Source: JBNLBS01 sp050303415
Lineage (GTDB): Bacteria > Pseudomonadota > Gammaproteobacteria > Methylococcales > Methylomonadaceae
NCBI GenBank assembly: GCA_050303415.1
Contig: JBNLBS010000008.1
Coordinates: 124,001 to 188,000 of the forward strand
Length of the DNA stretch: 64,000 nt
Reading direction: 5' to 3'
Position 1 is the first letter of the stretch, and each line of letters opens with the position of its first letter. Positions 26,591 through 35,103 of the stretch are shown piece after piece. The notes under the pieces are model-generated. The model was not told the DNA's origin, searched no databases, and saw only the letters and a program-made list of their open reading frames with translations. The position numbers and the translations under genes are program-made.

Positions 26591-28132
26591 GTGGTTAAAT
26601 GTTTTAAGCGTCTGCTGCAGTTGTTGCGTATTACCTTTGTCTTAAAAAAAGTCCGGCGAGCAGAGTCAGGTGATCAGCGTCTGTTAGCAAGAAAAGCATT
26701 GGCCACTTTATTTGCCGACACGCGAGGAATGGCAATGAAAATAGGTCAAATACTGATCGAGGGTGATGATGACCCTATGCGCATTCTGCATACCAGTATT
26801 AGTCCTCTGTCAATAAAGAAAATTAAACCCTTTATTGAACTTGAGTTGGGTCAATCATTAATCAGTGTATTTCGTTCTATTGAAGAGTCAACCGCAGCCG
26901 CCTCTTTGGGGCAGGTGCATTTTGCCGAACTGCATAATGGTGAACAGATCGCCGTTAAAGTACGTTATCCTGAGATTGTTGATGCTGTGGAAGCAGAACT
27001 TGGACTGGCTGGATTATTACCTGGAGTGGGTCCGGTAAAACAATGGGGTTTTGATCTTAATGCTTATAAGCAGGTATTGGCAGATAATATGCACAGAGAA
27101 CTGGATTATTTGTCAGAGGCCCAAAGACAACAATATTTTTTCGATACCGTGCAGGTGACGGGGTTATTGGTACCAAAAGTTTATATGCAATGGTGTCGCT
27201 CGGGAATTTTGGTGCAAAGCCGTGCCCGCGGTGAGCAAATCGAAGTGGCCAGTCACTGGTCTGAAAAAGATCGACTGGTGCTGGCGGAAACTTTGTTGAC
27301 GACTTTTTTTAAAAGCCTTTTTGTTGCCGGATTGGTGCATGGTGATCCGCACCCAGGCAATGCCTTTTTTAGCCATAATGAATCTGGTGAGCCGGTGATC
27401 AGTTTATTGGATTATGGCTGCATGATAGAAATCAGTGAGCAACGCAGGCTGGCTTTGTTGCAATTGATTATAGGCTGTCATGAGCTTAATGACTGTCAAC
27501 CTTTGAATTGCTTTTCCGCTTTGGGGTTTGATGCTTATAAACTGTCGTATATTAATGCCTCATTACCGGCTTTATGTCAGATACTATTTAAGCCTTTTTT
27601 GGAGAATCGTCCTTTTATCCTGACTAATTGGCAGGTCAAAAAGGATATTACGGCATTATTGGCAGATGATAGATGGTGGTTCAGGTCGGCGGGACCGGCG
27701 GATCTGTTTTTATTGATGCGGGCTTTTCAAGGTCTGGTTCAGCAATTAACAATGTTAAACGTGAATGTATCCTGGTGGCGAATTCTACAACAATCGGTCG
27801 GCAATCATTTAATGCAACAGGCACGGAATTACTCTTTAGTTGACGTGTCGGTCTCATTAAATATTAAAAGCATGGCTTTTAATGCGCTCGCAAATACTCT
27901 ACATGTTCAAGTTTATGAAGCAGGCCTGGAAAAGGTTTCAGTGACGTTGCCTGCGTCAGCCGTTCTAGAATTAAAACAACTTATGCCGGAAGATGTATTG
28001 TTGCTTCTGGAACAATCAAAGACTATTGATCTGGACCACACATTAGAGCATATTCGTCAAACAGGAATAAAGGCACAAAAGGTGTTTGATTTTCAACAAG
28101 ACAATAAAACATACTGCGTTTGGTTGGAATAA
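26591..28132 (+). CDS. ABC1/AarF-family (UbiB-like) atypical kinase
   Basis: 513 residues of the AarF/UbiB/ADCK family. Signature parts: MKIGQI (KxGQ motif) near 50, an alanine-rich loop in place of the glycine loop (TAAASLGQVHF) near 110, the lysine of IAVKVRYP, the ELDYLSEA (ExD) motif near 180, catalytic HGDPHPGNAFF near 255, and metal-binding LLDYGC near 275. UbiB of E. coli has two C-terminal membrane helices; none is evident here, so I do not call it ubiB. The GTG start at 26591 has TGAGG five bases before it; a TTG at 26561 would overlap the lipoprotein gene. Probably a lipid or quinone-related ATPase/kinase working with that lipoprotein. Confidence 0.83.
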   Translation: MVKCFKRLLQLLRITFVLKKVRRAESGDQRLLARKALATLFADTRGMAMKIGQILIEGDDDPMRILHTSISPLSIKKIKPFIELELGQSLISVFRSIEESTAAASLGQVHFAELHNGEQIAVKVRYPEIVDAVEAELGLAGLLPGVGPVKQWGFDLNAYKQVLADNMHRELDYLSEAQRQQYFFDTVQVTGLLVPKVYMQWCRSGILVQSRARGEQIEVASHWSEKDRLVLAETLLTTFFKSLFVAGLVHGDPHPGNAFFSHNESGEPVISLLDYGCMIEISEQRRLALLQLIIGCHELNDCQPLNCFSALGFDAYKLSYINASLPALCQILFKPFLENRPFILTNWQVKKDITALLADDRWWFRSAGPADLFLLMRAFQGLVQQLTMLNVNVSWWRILQQSVGNHLMQQARNYSLVDVSVSLNIKSMAFNALANTLHVQVYEAGLEKVSVTLPASAVLELKQLMPEDVLLLLEQSKTIDLDHTLEHIRQTGIKAQKVFDFQQDNKTYCVWLE

Positions 28133-28178
28133 GCTTTTAAAAAACAGTAATTCTCCAAGGCGGTCATCTTTTTGTAAT

Positions 28179-28195
28179 ATTCGCGAATCTATAAT
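28179..28195 (+). promoter_or_regulatory. likely promoter with a palindromic operator-like site
   Basis: A perfect TATAAT at 28190-28195 sits 44 bases before the start of the repeat-containing secreted protein. The ten-base palindrome ATTCGCGAAT (28179-28188) lies directly upstream, in the spacer, where a repressor could block polymerase. The -35 region is weak (TCTTTT). Confidence 0.5.
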
Positions 28196-28239
28196 AAGTA
28201 TTTTGATTCTTTAATAACTCACTGTCGGGGAAAATGCGT

Positions 28240-28773
28240 ATGCATACAAAAAGATTATTTGGCTTATCAGTATTGAGCCTAGGCTTGGTAACTCAACTTG
28301 CTTTTGCCAAACCTCATTATAATGTGAATGATTATTATCAAGTTTATAAAGATGGGCGGATTTATATATTTGATGACTTCAAAACCTATGACAGTTTTAT
28401 TCAGGTTGGCGAAACTGCTTTTCAATTGACTCGTATTGGAGCGGGCCCTAATGGTGAAACTGTGGTGTTTGGGCTGCAGGATAAAGATAAAGAACTGCGC
28501 TCAGGGTTGGGGGCAGTTGATCTATTTGATGGCAAGACTGAAGCGGTTGTAAAAGGCTTTTATGGAGAAGTTCTAAAAGAAAACCGTATTTTTGTTTTTA
28601 GTGAATGGAGTGATTTAAAATCTTTTCTTGCTGTAGGCGAGGCCCCGTTCCGTTATACTCAGATAGCAGCGGGACCCAATGCGGAAACGCTGGTTTTCGT
28701 TCTGAATGAAAAAAATAAAGAGAAAAAACCTGAAATTTTAATTGCTGAATTCAAGCGTAAACACAATCAATAA
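28240..28773 (+). CDS. secreted protein made of two repeats of about 55 residues
   Basis: 177 residues: signal peptide ending AFAK, then an internal duplication. Unit 1 runs YYQVYKDGRIYIFDDF... FIQVGETAFQ...GAGPNGETVVF; unit 2 runs FYGEVLKENRIFVFSEW...FLAVGEAPFR...AAGPNAETLVF. Shared positions: (R/N)RI(Y/F)(I/V)F, VGE(T/A)xF, (T)(R/Q)I(G/A)AGPNxET(V/L)VF, then a lysine-rich linker. I do not recognise the family. The ATG at 28240 has GGGG nine bases before it; an ATG at 28234 is also in frame but too close to that site. It is followed by a 15-pair hairpin and faces the ethylene-receptor-like kinase. Confidence 0.75.
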   Translation: MHTKRLFGLSVLSLGLVTQLAFAKPHYNVNDYYQVYKDGRIYIFDDFKTYDSFIQVGETAFQLTRIGAGPNGETVVFGLQDKDKELRSGLGAVDLFDGKTEAVVKGFYGEVLKENRIFVFSEWSDLKSFLAVGEAPFRYTQIAAGPNAETLVFVLNEKNKEKKPEILIAEFKRKHNQ

Positions 28774-28781
28774 TTTTTAAC

Positions 28782-28815
28782 ATCATAGGGGTAAATATTT
28801 ATTTATCCCTATGAT
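28782..28815. terminator. bidirectional 15-pair hairpin between convergent genes
   Basis: ATCATAGGGGTAAAT pairs with ATTTATCCCTATGAT (one G-T wobble) around a four-base loop. The right arm includes the stop codon of the minus-strand kinase gene. T-runs are weak on both sides, so it may protect 3-prime ends as much as terminate. Confidence 0.7.
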
Positions 28816-30445
28816 TGTCCTCAGTACAATTAAATTCTACCCAAAAGCAGCTGCCTTCGCCCAAACGGCTTTCTACACCGATCTCACCGTCCATTAGCTC
28901 AACCAACCGTTTACATATCGTCAGACCTATACCGGTTCCTTCGATATTGCTGGATTCTTTACCGAGCCGATTAAACGGTATAAATAAGTTATTTATTTGG
29001 GTCTCGGAAAGGCCCTCACCGGTATCCTGAATATTAATTCGTAATTTTCCCTTATCTGTTTTGTTACTGGAAATGATAATCTTGCCATTAATACGGTTAT
29101 ATTTAATTGCATTGGAGAGCAGATTTAAAATAACCTGTTTAATTTTAACCGGATCAGCAAGCAGCTGAACCTCAGGCTGTTGTTCAATCTTCTGATAATC
29201 CAGGCTAATTTGGGCTTGATCAGCTTGGTTTTGCACCAGATTAATCAGCTCTGCGATGATGTCTTTAATGTCGATCGCCTGAATAGATAGATCTTCAATG
29301 CCGCGTTCAATTTTAGAAAGATCTAAAACCCCATTGATAAGGGTTAGAAGGTGTTTGCCCGAAGACAAAATATGACTTACTGAGTCAAGTTGATCTTCAG
29401 TGTTAACATCCTGCTGTAACAGCTGGGCAAAACCTAAAATACTGTTTAATGGAGTTCTTAGCTCGTGACTCATGCTGGCTAAAAACTGACTTTTGGCTAA
29501 ATTTGCGTTTTTTGCCTCTTCCATAGTCAGGCGTAATCTTTCTTCAATGGATTTATTGTAGCTAATATCTACCCAGGCACCGCTTATACTGGTTTTATTG
29601 GTAATCGGTTCGGTGGATAAAATCAGATTTTCCTGTATCCAGCAATAATTCCCATTATTTTTTTTAAAACGAAATTGGTTGCTGACTGGATTGGATTCGG
29701 TTAAATTGCTCCAGTTCCGAAGTAGCCGATCTTTATCATCTGGATGAATATTTTCCAAAAGCAATAGTTTGTTAGCATACCATTCGCATGGCGAAAAACC
29801 GGTTAAAGTACTGATTGAATCGCTTATAAATAATATTTGATAGGGAGTGTCTACTGCCTCAAGAGTCAAGATGACGGCAGGGCTAATATTCAAAACCTGT
29901 TTGAAACGTTGTTCGCTGTTTTTAAGGTCTTCATTAAGTTTTTGCAACTCAATCGTTCTAAGTGATACCAAGTGATCAAGATCTTTATTCAACTGACAGA
30001 GTTCTTGTTTGGTTTCACGGTGAAATTCAACTTCTTGTTCGAGTTTTTGATTGGCAGCCAGTAAATGCATGGGACTGGGAATTGATAAAGCTTTGGGAAT
30101 TAATGGCCAGATCAAAATCGCGGTAATGAATGAAACGATAGCGGTTAATGCTTTAACAATGCCAGCAAAAGCATATATCGGATGCCAGATGGTGACAATG
30201 GAAAGAAGGTGGGTTGCACCACAGAGCAGGATGAATAAGCTAAACAGAACAAAAACCCATTTATATTCAAGGTCTTTTCGACGGTAGACAAAATAGCTCA
30301 AGGCAATAGGGATGGAAAAATAAGACAAAACTATAGTTCCATCTGAAATGACATAGAGCCAAAGTAACTTAGGGTCCCATAAGAAGCAGGTACCGTGTGG
30401 CATAAAATTATTTGCCTGGAATAAAGATTGAATTACTTCATGCAT
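28799..30445 (-). CDS. sensor histidine kinase with an ethylene-receptor (ETR1)-like membrane domain
   Basis: 548 residues. Residues 27-125 form three hydrophobic helices that match the plant ethylene-binding domain in sequence and spacing: D35, Y42, I45-P46 and the CGATH motif with C75 and H79 stand exactly ten positions after ETR1 D25, Y32, I35-P36, C65 and H69. C65/H69 of ETR1 hold Cu(I), which binds ethylene. A coiled linker (130-180), a PAS/PAC domain (about 185-310), HisKA (SHELRTPLNSILGF near 330) and HATPase_c (NLLSNAIKYN, DTGEGL, GTGIGLTICK) follow. No receiver is attached and no regulator is adjacent. Cyanobacterial SynEtr1 has a comparable N-terminus. Confidence 0.88.
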   Translation of the reverse strand: MHEVIQSLFQANNFMPHGTCFLWDPKLLWLYVISDGTIVLSYFSIPIALSYFVYRRKDLEYKWVFVLFSLFILLCGATHLLSIVTIWHPIYAFAGIVKALTAIVSFITAILIWPLIPKALSIPSPMHLLAANQKLEQEVEFHRETKQELCQLNKDLDHLVSLRTIELQKLNEDLKNSEQRFKQVLNISPAVILTLEAVDTPYQILFISDSISTLTGFSPCEWYANKLLLLENIHPDDKDRLLRNWSNLTESNPVSNQFRFKKNNGNYCWIQENLILSTEPITNKTSISGAWVDISYNKSIEERLRLTMEEAKNANLAKSQFLASMSHELRTPLNSILGFAQLLQQDVNTEDQLDSVSHILSSGKHLLTLINGVLDLSKIERGIEDLSIQAIDIKDIIAELINLVQNQADQAQISLDYQKIEQQPEVQLLADPVKIKQVILNLLSNAIKYNRINGKIIISSNKTDKGKLRINIQDTGEGLSETQINNLFIPFNRLGKESSNIEGTGIGLTICKRLVELMDGEIGVESRLGEGSCFWVEFNCTEDNHRDK

Positions 30446-30568
30446 GTCGTAACTGTCTGTTTATAAAATTGACATAAAGGCTATGTTCTATTGATCAAAC
30501 GGTTCAAATTTATCATAAATTAAGCGGCGGGTTGTCTTTTTCTGGGGTTTAACGATTGATTACAGAAC

Positions 30569-32680
30569 TCAGGTGTAACGCTTTGCCTCCAGGATGTTTG
30601 GTAACTGACTTATTTTATTGAGGATATCACTAAGTTGATAACTATCCTGGATTTGGATTTTCAGTTTTAAATATGCCGATAAATCAGGCTGGGTGTCCAA
30701 GGTTGCGGAACTGATATGGATTTTATTTTGCGTTAAAATCTTTGTCACTTCGGTTAATAGATCCTGGCTGTTGAAGGCATGAATAAAAATAGGGACGGAA
30801 AAATATTTTTGGGCTTGACCCCAGTTGGCCGAGACCAGTCTATTATGCTGTGCAGGGTTAAGACGGGAAATATTCTTACAATCCTGACGATGAATGGTAA
30901 TGCCTTTTCGGGGTGAAATAAAACCGATAATAGCGTCGCCAGCGACGGGCGAACAGCACTGTGCCAAGGAGGTATGTACATTGTTAACTCCCTCGATATA
31001 AACATCGGCATCAGAACTTACAATCGCTTTATTCGGAGCAGCCGGTCTGTCGGTTTCCTGTTCAGGGCTATATAAAGCGTTGGCCAACTGGCGTGTATTA
31101 ATTAGCCCCTGACCAATGGCAGCCAGAAATTTATCGGTGTTATCCTGATTAAATCGATGGCAAAGTTTTTTAAGATCAATATCCTTGATTCCCAGGCGTT
31201 GCGTTTCTTTTTCCAAAATAGTCTGGCCAAGGCTCAGATTGTGCTCGAATTGTTGCTGTTTGAACCAGCTTTTTACTTTGCTGATAGCACGGTGTGACTT
31301 TAAATAGCCTAAATTGGTATCTATCCAGTTACGATTTGGCCCGCCTTCTTTTGCTGTCAATATTTCAACCTGGTCGCCGGATTGTAATTGATAGGTCAGT
31401 TGGACAATATGACCATTAACTTTGGCACCACGGCATCGGTGACCGATCTCTGTGTGAATACTATAGGCAAAATCAATCGGGGTGGAACCCTTGATTAAAT
31501 CAATCAGTTTTCCGGCAGGGGTTAATACATATATTCGGTCAGAAAATAACTCATTACGGAAATTTTCAATTAAACTTTCATCGTTGCTGTTTTCATCCAA
31601 TAATTGGCGCAAAGAGGCGATACTTTTTTCGGCAGCGCTATTTTGTTTGCTACCTTCCTTGTATGCCCAATGTGCAGCAACCCCTAATTCCGCATACTCA
31701 TGCATGGCTTTGGTACGGATTTGGGTTTCTATACGGTGTCCTTCCTTATCGAGAATTACAGTATGTAACGATTGGTAACCATTCTCTTTAGGATTGGCTA
31801 TATAGTCATCAAATTCCTTAGGAATAAATTGCCATAAACTGTGCACCAGACCTAGAACTGTATAGCATTGAGTCAATGATTCGACAATGATACGGACTGC
31901 CAGTAAATCATAAAGGTCAATAATGTCCAATTGCTTACGCTGCATTTTCTTCCAGATGCTATAGATATGTTTTGGTCTGCCATAGATTGAGGCCGGTATT
32001 TCCTCACGGGATAATTCTTGTTGCAGTTTATCAATAAATTGATTGATATGGTTTTCCCGCTGGCTGCGACTGTCGGCCAGTGATTTGGCAATATAGCGAT
32101 ATTGTTGTGGTTCTTGGTACCTGAAGGCCAGATCTTCCAGTAACCATTTTAACTGGTAAATTCCGAGCCTGTTTGCCAGTGGCGCATAAATATCCAGTGT
32201 TTCTTTGGCGATAAACTGCTGAATAGCCGGATCTTCCTGATCCAAATTTTGCAATCGTTTAACTCGATAGGCCAATTTAATCAGTACTGCGCGAACATCC
32301 TGTGTCATAGCCAACAACATGCGTCGTAATGTTTCCGCCTGATTGGGCTGCCGACTCATATCGGTTGAATAAACATTTATTGTGTTTAACCAGTTCAGGT
32401 CTTTGACCAGATTGGCAACGGTAGAACCAAACTGTTCGGCAATATTACCCGGTAAACCGGATTTCAGTAGTAGCGGGTCGCTTAATATGGAGGCAATAAT
32501 GGTTTCAGCATTAACATTAAAGTCCATTAATATAATGGCGATATCAAAACCGCGTGGGCGCGAGTAGTTCTCTGGAGTGGGGCATTGTTCAAACAGTTCA
32601 ACAGCTTGTTTGACAAGGGCATTTTCCTGTTCAGAGAAATGGGGTGAGAAAACGGATTGTTTTGTAGGGTTTAGTTGCAT
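30569..32680 (-). CDS. relA: RelA-type (p)ppGpp synthetase
   Basis: 703-residue stringent-response enzyme. The N-terminal hydrolase domain has lost its HD residues (the aligned segment reads FDIAIILMDFNVNAE ... SILSD), as in synthesis-only RelA. The synthetase domain is intact: RPKHIYSIWKKM, DLLAVRIIV, EFDDYIANPKENGYQSLHT and ETQIRTKAMHEYAELG. TGS (IYVLTPAGKLIDL), helical, zinc-finger-like (AQCCSPVAGD, QDCKN) and ACT domains follow. It makes pppGpp on starved ribosomes. ATG at 32680 preferred to a TTG 18 bases earlier. Divergent from dnaQ. Confidence 0.95.
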   Translation of the reverse strand: MQLNPTKQSVFSPHFSEQENALVKQAVELFEQCPTPENYSRPRGFDIAIILMDFNVNAETIIASILSDPLLLKSGLPGNIAEQFGSTVANLVKDLNWLNTINVYSTDMSRQPNQAETLRRMLLAMTQDVRAVLIKLAYRVKRLQNLDQEDPAIQQFIAKETLDIYAPLANRLGIYQLKWLLEDLAFRYQEPQQYRYIAKSLADSRSQRENHINQFIDKLQQELSREEIPASIYGRPKHIYSIWKKMQRKQLDIIDLYDLLAVRIIVESLTQCYTVLGLVHSLWQFIPKEFDDYIANPKENGYQSLHTVILDKEGHRIETQIRTKAMHEYAELGVAAHWAYKEGSKQNSAAEKSIASLRQLLDENSNDESLIENFRNELFSDRIYVLTPAGKLIDLIKGSTPIDFAYSIHTEIGHRCRGAKVNGHIVQLTYQLQSGDQVEILTAKEGGPNRNWIDTNLGYLKSHRAISKVKSWFKQQQFEHNLSLGQTILEKETQRLGIKDIDLKKLCHRFNQDNTDKFLAAIGQGLINTRQLANALYSPEQETDRPAAPNKAIVSSDADVYIEGVNNVHTSLAQCCSPVAGDAIIGFISPRKGITIHRQDCKNISRLNPAQHNRLVSANWGQAQKYFSVPIFIHAFNSQDLLTEVTKILTQNKIHISSATLDTQPDLSAYLKLKIQIQDSYQLSDILNKISQLPNILEAKRYT

Positions 32681-32772
32681 GGGATAATTGTAAACCAATC
32701 AATCAACATGAAAATATAAATTATTTTAAAATAGTCAAACTTGGCCTTATAGCAATCGATGAGAGTTTTATC

Positions 32773-33501
32773 ATGACTGACGCAAAAATAAGACAGGTGG
32801 TGTTAGACACAGAAACCACCGGTCTTAATCCACAAGAGGGACACCGTATTATTGAAATAGGTTGTGTGGAGCTGGTCGGGCGGCGTTTAACCAGTAATCA
32901 ATTTCATGTCTATATTAATCCAGATCGGATTATTGATGATGGTGCAATTGAAGTACATGGTATTACCAATGAATTTTTACAGGATAAGCCGCATTTTAAT
33001 GATATTGCAGCGGATTTTATTGAATTTATTAAAGGCGCGGAATTAATCATTCATAATGCCCCCTTTGATGTCGGCTTTTTAAACCATGAGTTTAAATTGC
33101 TGAATAATGGTATCGGTGTCATTGACGACTATAGTACGGTCATGGACACCCTGACGTATGCCCGAAAAAAACATCCTGGGCAACGAAATAGCTTGGATGC
33201 GTTATGTAAGCGTTATGGCATTGATAACAGTCACCGGGAACTGCATGGCGCGTTATTGGATGCGGAAATTCTGGCGGACGTGTATCTGTTGATGACCGGT
33301 GGGCAGGCTTCGTTACTTGATGATCAAGGTGAAGGTGGACAGGATAGTGTAGACCTGAACAAAATTAAGCGTTTATCTAAAGACAGGCCGGCACTAAAGA
33401 TTATTCGCTGCAATGAACAGGAGCAATCGGAACATCAGCAGCGTTTGCAGGCAATTGAGCAGTTAAGCGGAAATTGTTTATGGAATAAGCTAAATAAATG
33501 A
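32773..33501 (+). CDS. dnaQ: DNA polymerase III epsilon subunit (proofreading exonuclease)
   Basis: 242 residues. Exonuclease motifs in order: D12-T-E14 in VLDTETTG, HNAPFDVGFLNHE near 95, and HRELHGALLDAEILADVYL near 155-175 with the catalytic His and Asp. The C-terminal tail (PALKIIRCNEQE then ending WNKL) matches the part that binds the alpha subunit. It proofreads during chromosome replication. Same strand and order as E. coli rnhA-dnaQ, yet about 19.4 kb separates it from rnhA here. The stop lies within a hairpin stem. Confidence 0.95.
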   Translation: MTDAKIRQVVLDTETTGLNPQEGHRIIEIGCVELVGRRLTSNQFHVYINPDRIIDDGAIEVHGITNEFLQDKPHFNDIAADFIEFIKGAELIIHNAPFDVGFLNHEFKLLNNGIGVIDDYSTVMDTLTYARKKHPGQRNSLDALCKRYGIDNSHRELHGALLDAEILADVYLLMTGGQASLLDDQGEGGQDSVDLNKIKRLSKDRPALKIIRCNEQEQSEHQQRLQAIEQLSGNCLWNKLNK

Positions 33502-33527
33502 GACAAACCTTACTCGGCTTGTCTCAT
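33498..33527. terminator. hairpin at the dnaQ stop codon
   Basis: ATGAGACAA pairs perfectly with TTGTCTCAT; the inner CC and GG can also pair. The dnaQ TGA stop is in the left arm. No T-run follows on the plus strand. It lies between convergent dnaQ and the HopJ-family gene. Confidence 0.55.
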
Positions 33528-33535
33528 ATCAGGTG

Positions 33536-33889
33536 TTATTTCGCAGTGAGTGCTTGACCTTTAAATTGAATACCCGCCCAGCCGTATTTCATAAAATGGC
33601 GAATATTTTGGTGACCGCTGCCATGAGGGTCATTTAAGACTTCCTGCCAGTAATAATCTCCAAACAAGCTTAGGGTCTGTTCTTCGCTCAGTTGATTGAT
33701 TTTTGCAAAAGCAAAAATTTTGCAGGAACCTTCATTACTGCCTGCAGGGTTAACAACCTGGTCATCAGCCGGGCCATTAATAAATTCAACCGGCTGATAA
33801 TCGTAGCTTTTGGCAATAATTTGCATACTGTCATCAAAGCCAACTTTTTCATTGTTACGTATTTTTTCTAAAAATAGATTTAGAGACAT
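33536..33889 (-). CDS. HopJ type III effector family protein
   Basis: 117-residue soluble protein that matches the HopJ family (PF08888): DDSMQIIAKSYDYQPVEFING near 20-40, NPAGSNEGSCKIFAFAKIN near 47-65, LFGDYYWQEVLNDPHGSGHQNIRHFMKYGW near 75-105. Despite the family name, members are widespread in free-living bacteria, and no secretion genes are nearby, so an effector role is unlikely. Molecular function unknown. Ends 35 bases from dnaQ. Confidence 0.85.
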   Translation of the reverse strand: MSLNLFLEKIRNNEKVGFDDSMQIIAKSYDYQPVEFINGPADDQVVNPAGSNEGSCKIFAFAKINQLSEEQTLSLFGDYYWQEVLNDPHGSGHQNIRHFMKYGWAGIQFKGQALTAK

Positions 33890-35103
33890 AGGTTTTTAAT
33901 TTTTAATAGAGTTAATATATTAATTTGTTTCTGGTAAGTGGAATTTCAAAGTTTTCAAACCTACTTGAGCATTCAAGTACTTTGTACGGATAATTCATGC
34001 AAGGGTGATTTTTTAGAAAATCATTCTGATAAAAAATGGATTATCAAACACTTCATAACATATATTGCAAGTTATTAAATTGTATAAATACAATGAACTA
34101 AATCACCGATCTGTAGAATTATCCGGGTTAAGTAATTGTGTATACTAACATTGTTTTGGCAAACTGGTAACTCACAATCAAAGCCGAGATTTTGCAAAGA
34201 CAAATCGAGTAACGCTTAAAATAAGGCTGAAAGGCTTAATCATTTTTCTTCGCCGTGCGACTAATGAGTGGTCAGAGGAGGGATGATTGTTCAGACCTAG
34301 AAATTTGCAGGTATTTCCGTTTGCTGAAAATTCGTCGGCAAAATGGCTGTTAAACTCCATTACCGTATAATTAATCAGGTCGGAATTACTTAGGTCAAAA
34401 AACCTGCTTTTTATTGGCTGAAAACCGGAAGCCGTGGCAATACCCAAACAAAGCGGTAGAGTTATTGTGTTCATAAAAGAATTTCAGTGTATTGATTTCA
34501 TCCAAACAAAAGAACGAGAACAGTGCCAGTCTACTCCGAGGTTTATGTAAACAAGCTCAGAATGATTCTTAGAAATCGGTTGATTTCCACCGGCTGTGCG
34601 GGTGGATTTGAACCGATTAAGAAAATTGAAAACGTTTTGAAACTGCTTGCTTGTCATCGAATTAAATTTCATGTCCCTGATAAAGCCCTAACTTGAGCTG
34701 ATCGAACACTGGTTAAGGGTGTTGGCATAGTTAATGTATTGTTTGTTTCAACGTTTTAAATTACATGCATTGATGCATTTTCATCGATTACCGAAAGGGT
34801 CATGCGGTTAATGTGTGGATTGTAGAGTTATGGTACAGCATGAACACGGCAAGAACTTAATTGCTTTCCAACTGGACGAGACGCTGGAACCGACCGGTCA
34901 CTGGTTGCCGAGCCAGGGGGCTAATTAAAGATTTAATTCATCACAACACTCTGCATGCGGTTGAGAACCTTTTGTTTCACAAAAGTGTGGCGGCACGACC
35001 ACGTGACGATTAGTGATTATCAATGCATGTATAAAGACGGTCGGATGCAGCATTGAATGTCAACTGTACGCAATCTCAACATTAAACTCATTAAAATCTA
35101 GCT
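33890..35103. other. 1.2-kb gap without a convincing gene
   Basis: No RNA gene, IS end or clear promoter is visible. Two minus-strand open frames (98 and 62 residues, 34178-34672) have no recognisable domain or ribosome site. A 32-codon plus-strand frame at 34830-34928 (MVQHEHGKNL to SQGAN) has balanced composition but no match I know. Base composition shifts toward GC near 34850-35000. The stretch may be decayed coding DNA or a long untranslated/regulatory zone for the DUF2490 gene. Confidence 0.5.

Noticed and set aside
26591..28132. UbiB of ubiquinone synthesis
   Set aside because: Family motifs fit but the two C-terminal membrane helices of UbiB are missing and no other ubi gene is adjacent.
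33536..33889. Type III secretion effector, from the HopJ family name
   Set aside because: No secretion apparatus or chaperone genes nearby, and the family is common in free-living bacteria; the name is historical.
34178..34672. Two minus-strand open frames of 98 and 62 residues
   Set aside because: No domain, no ribosome site, composition unlike neighbours, and no signal peptide or helix pattern; treated as chance frames in a gene-poor gap.
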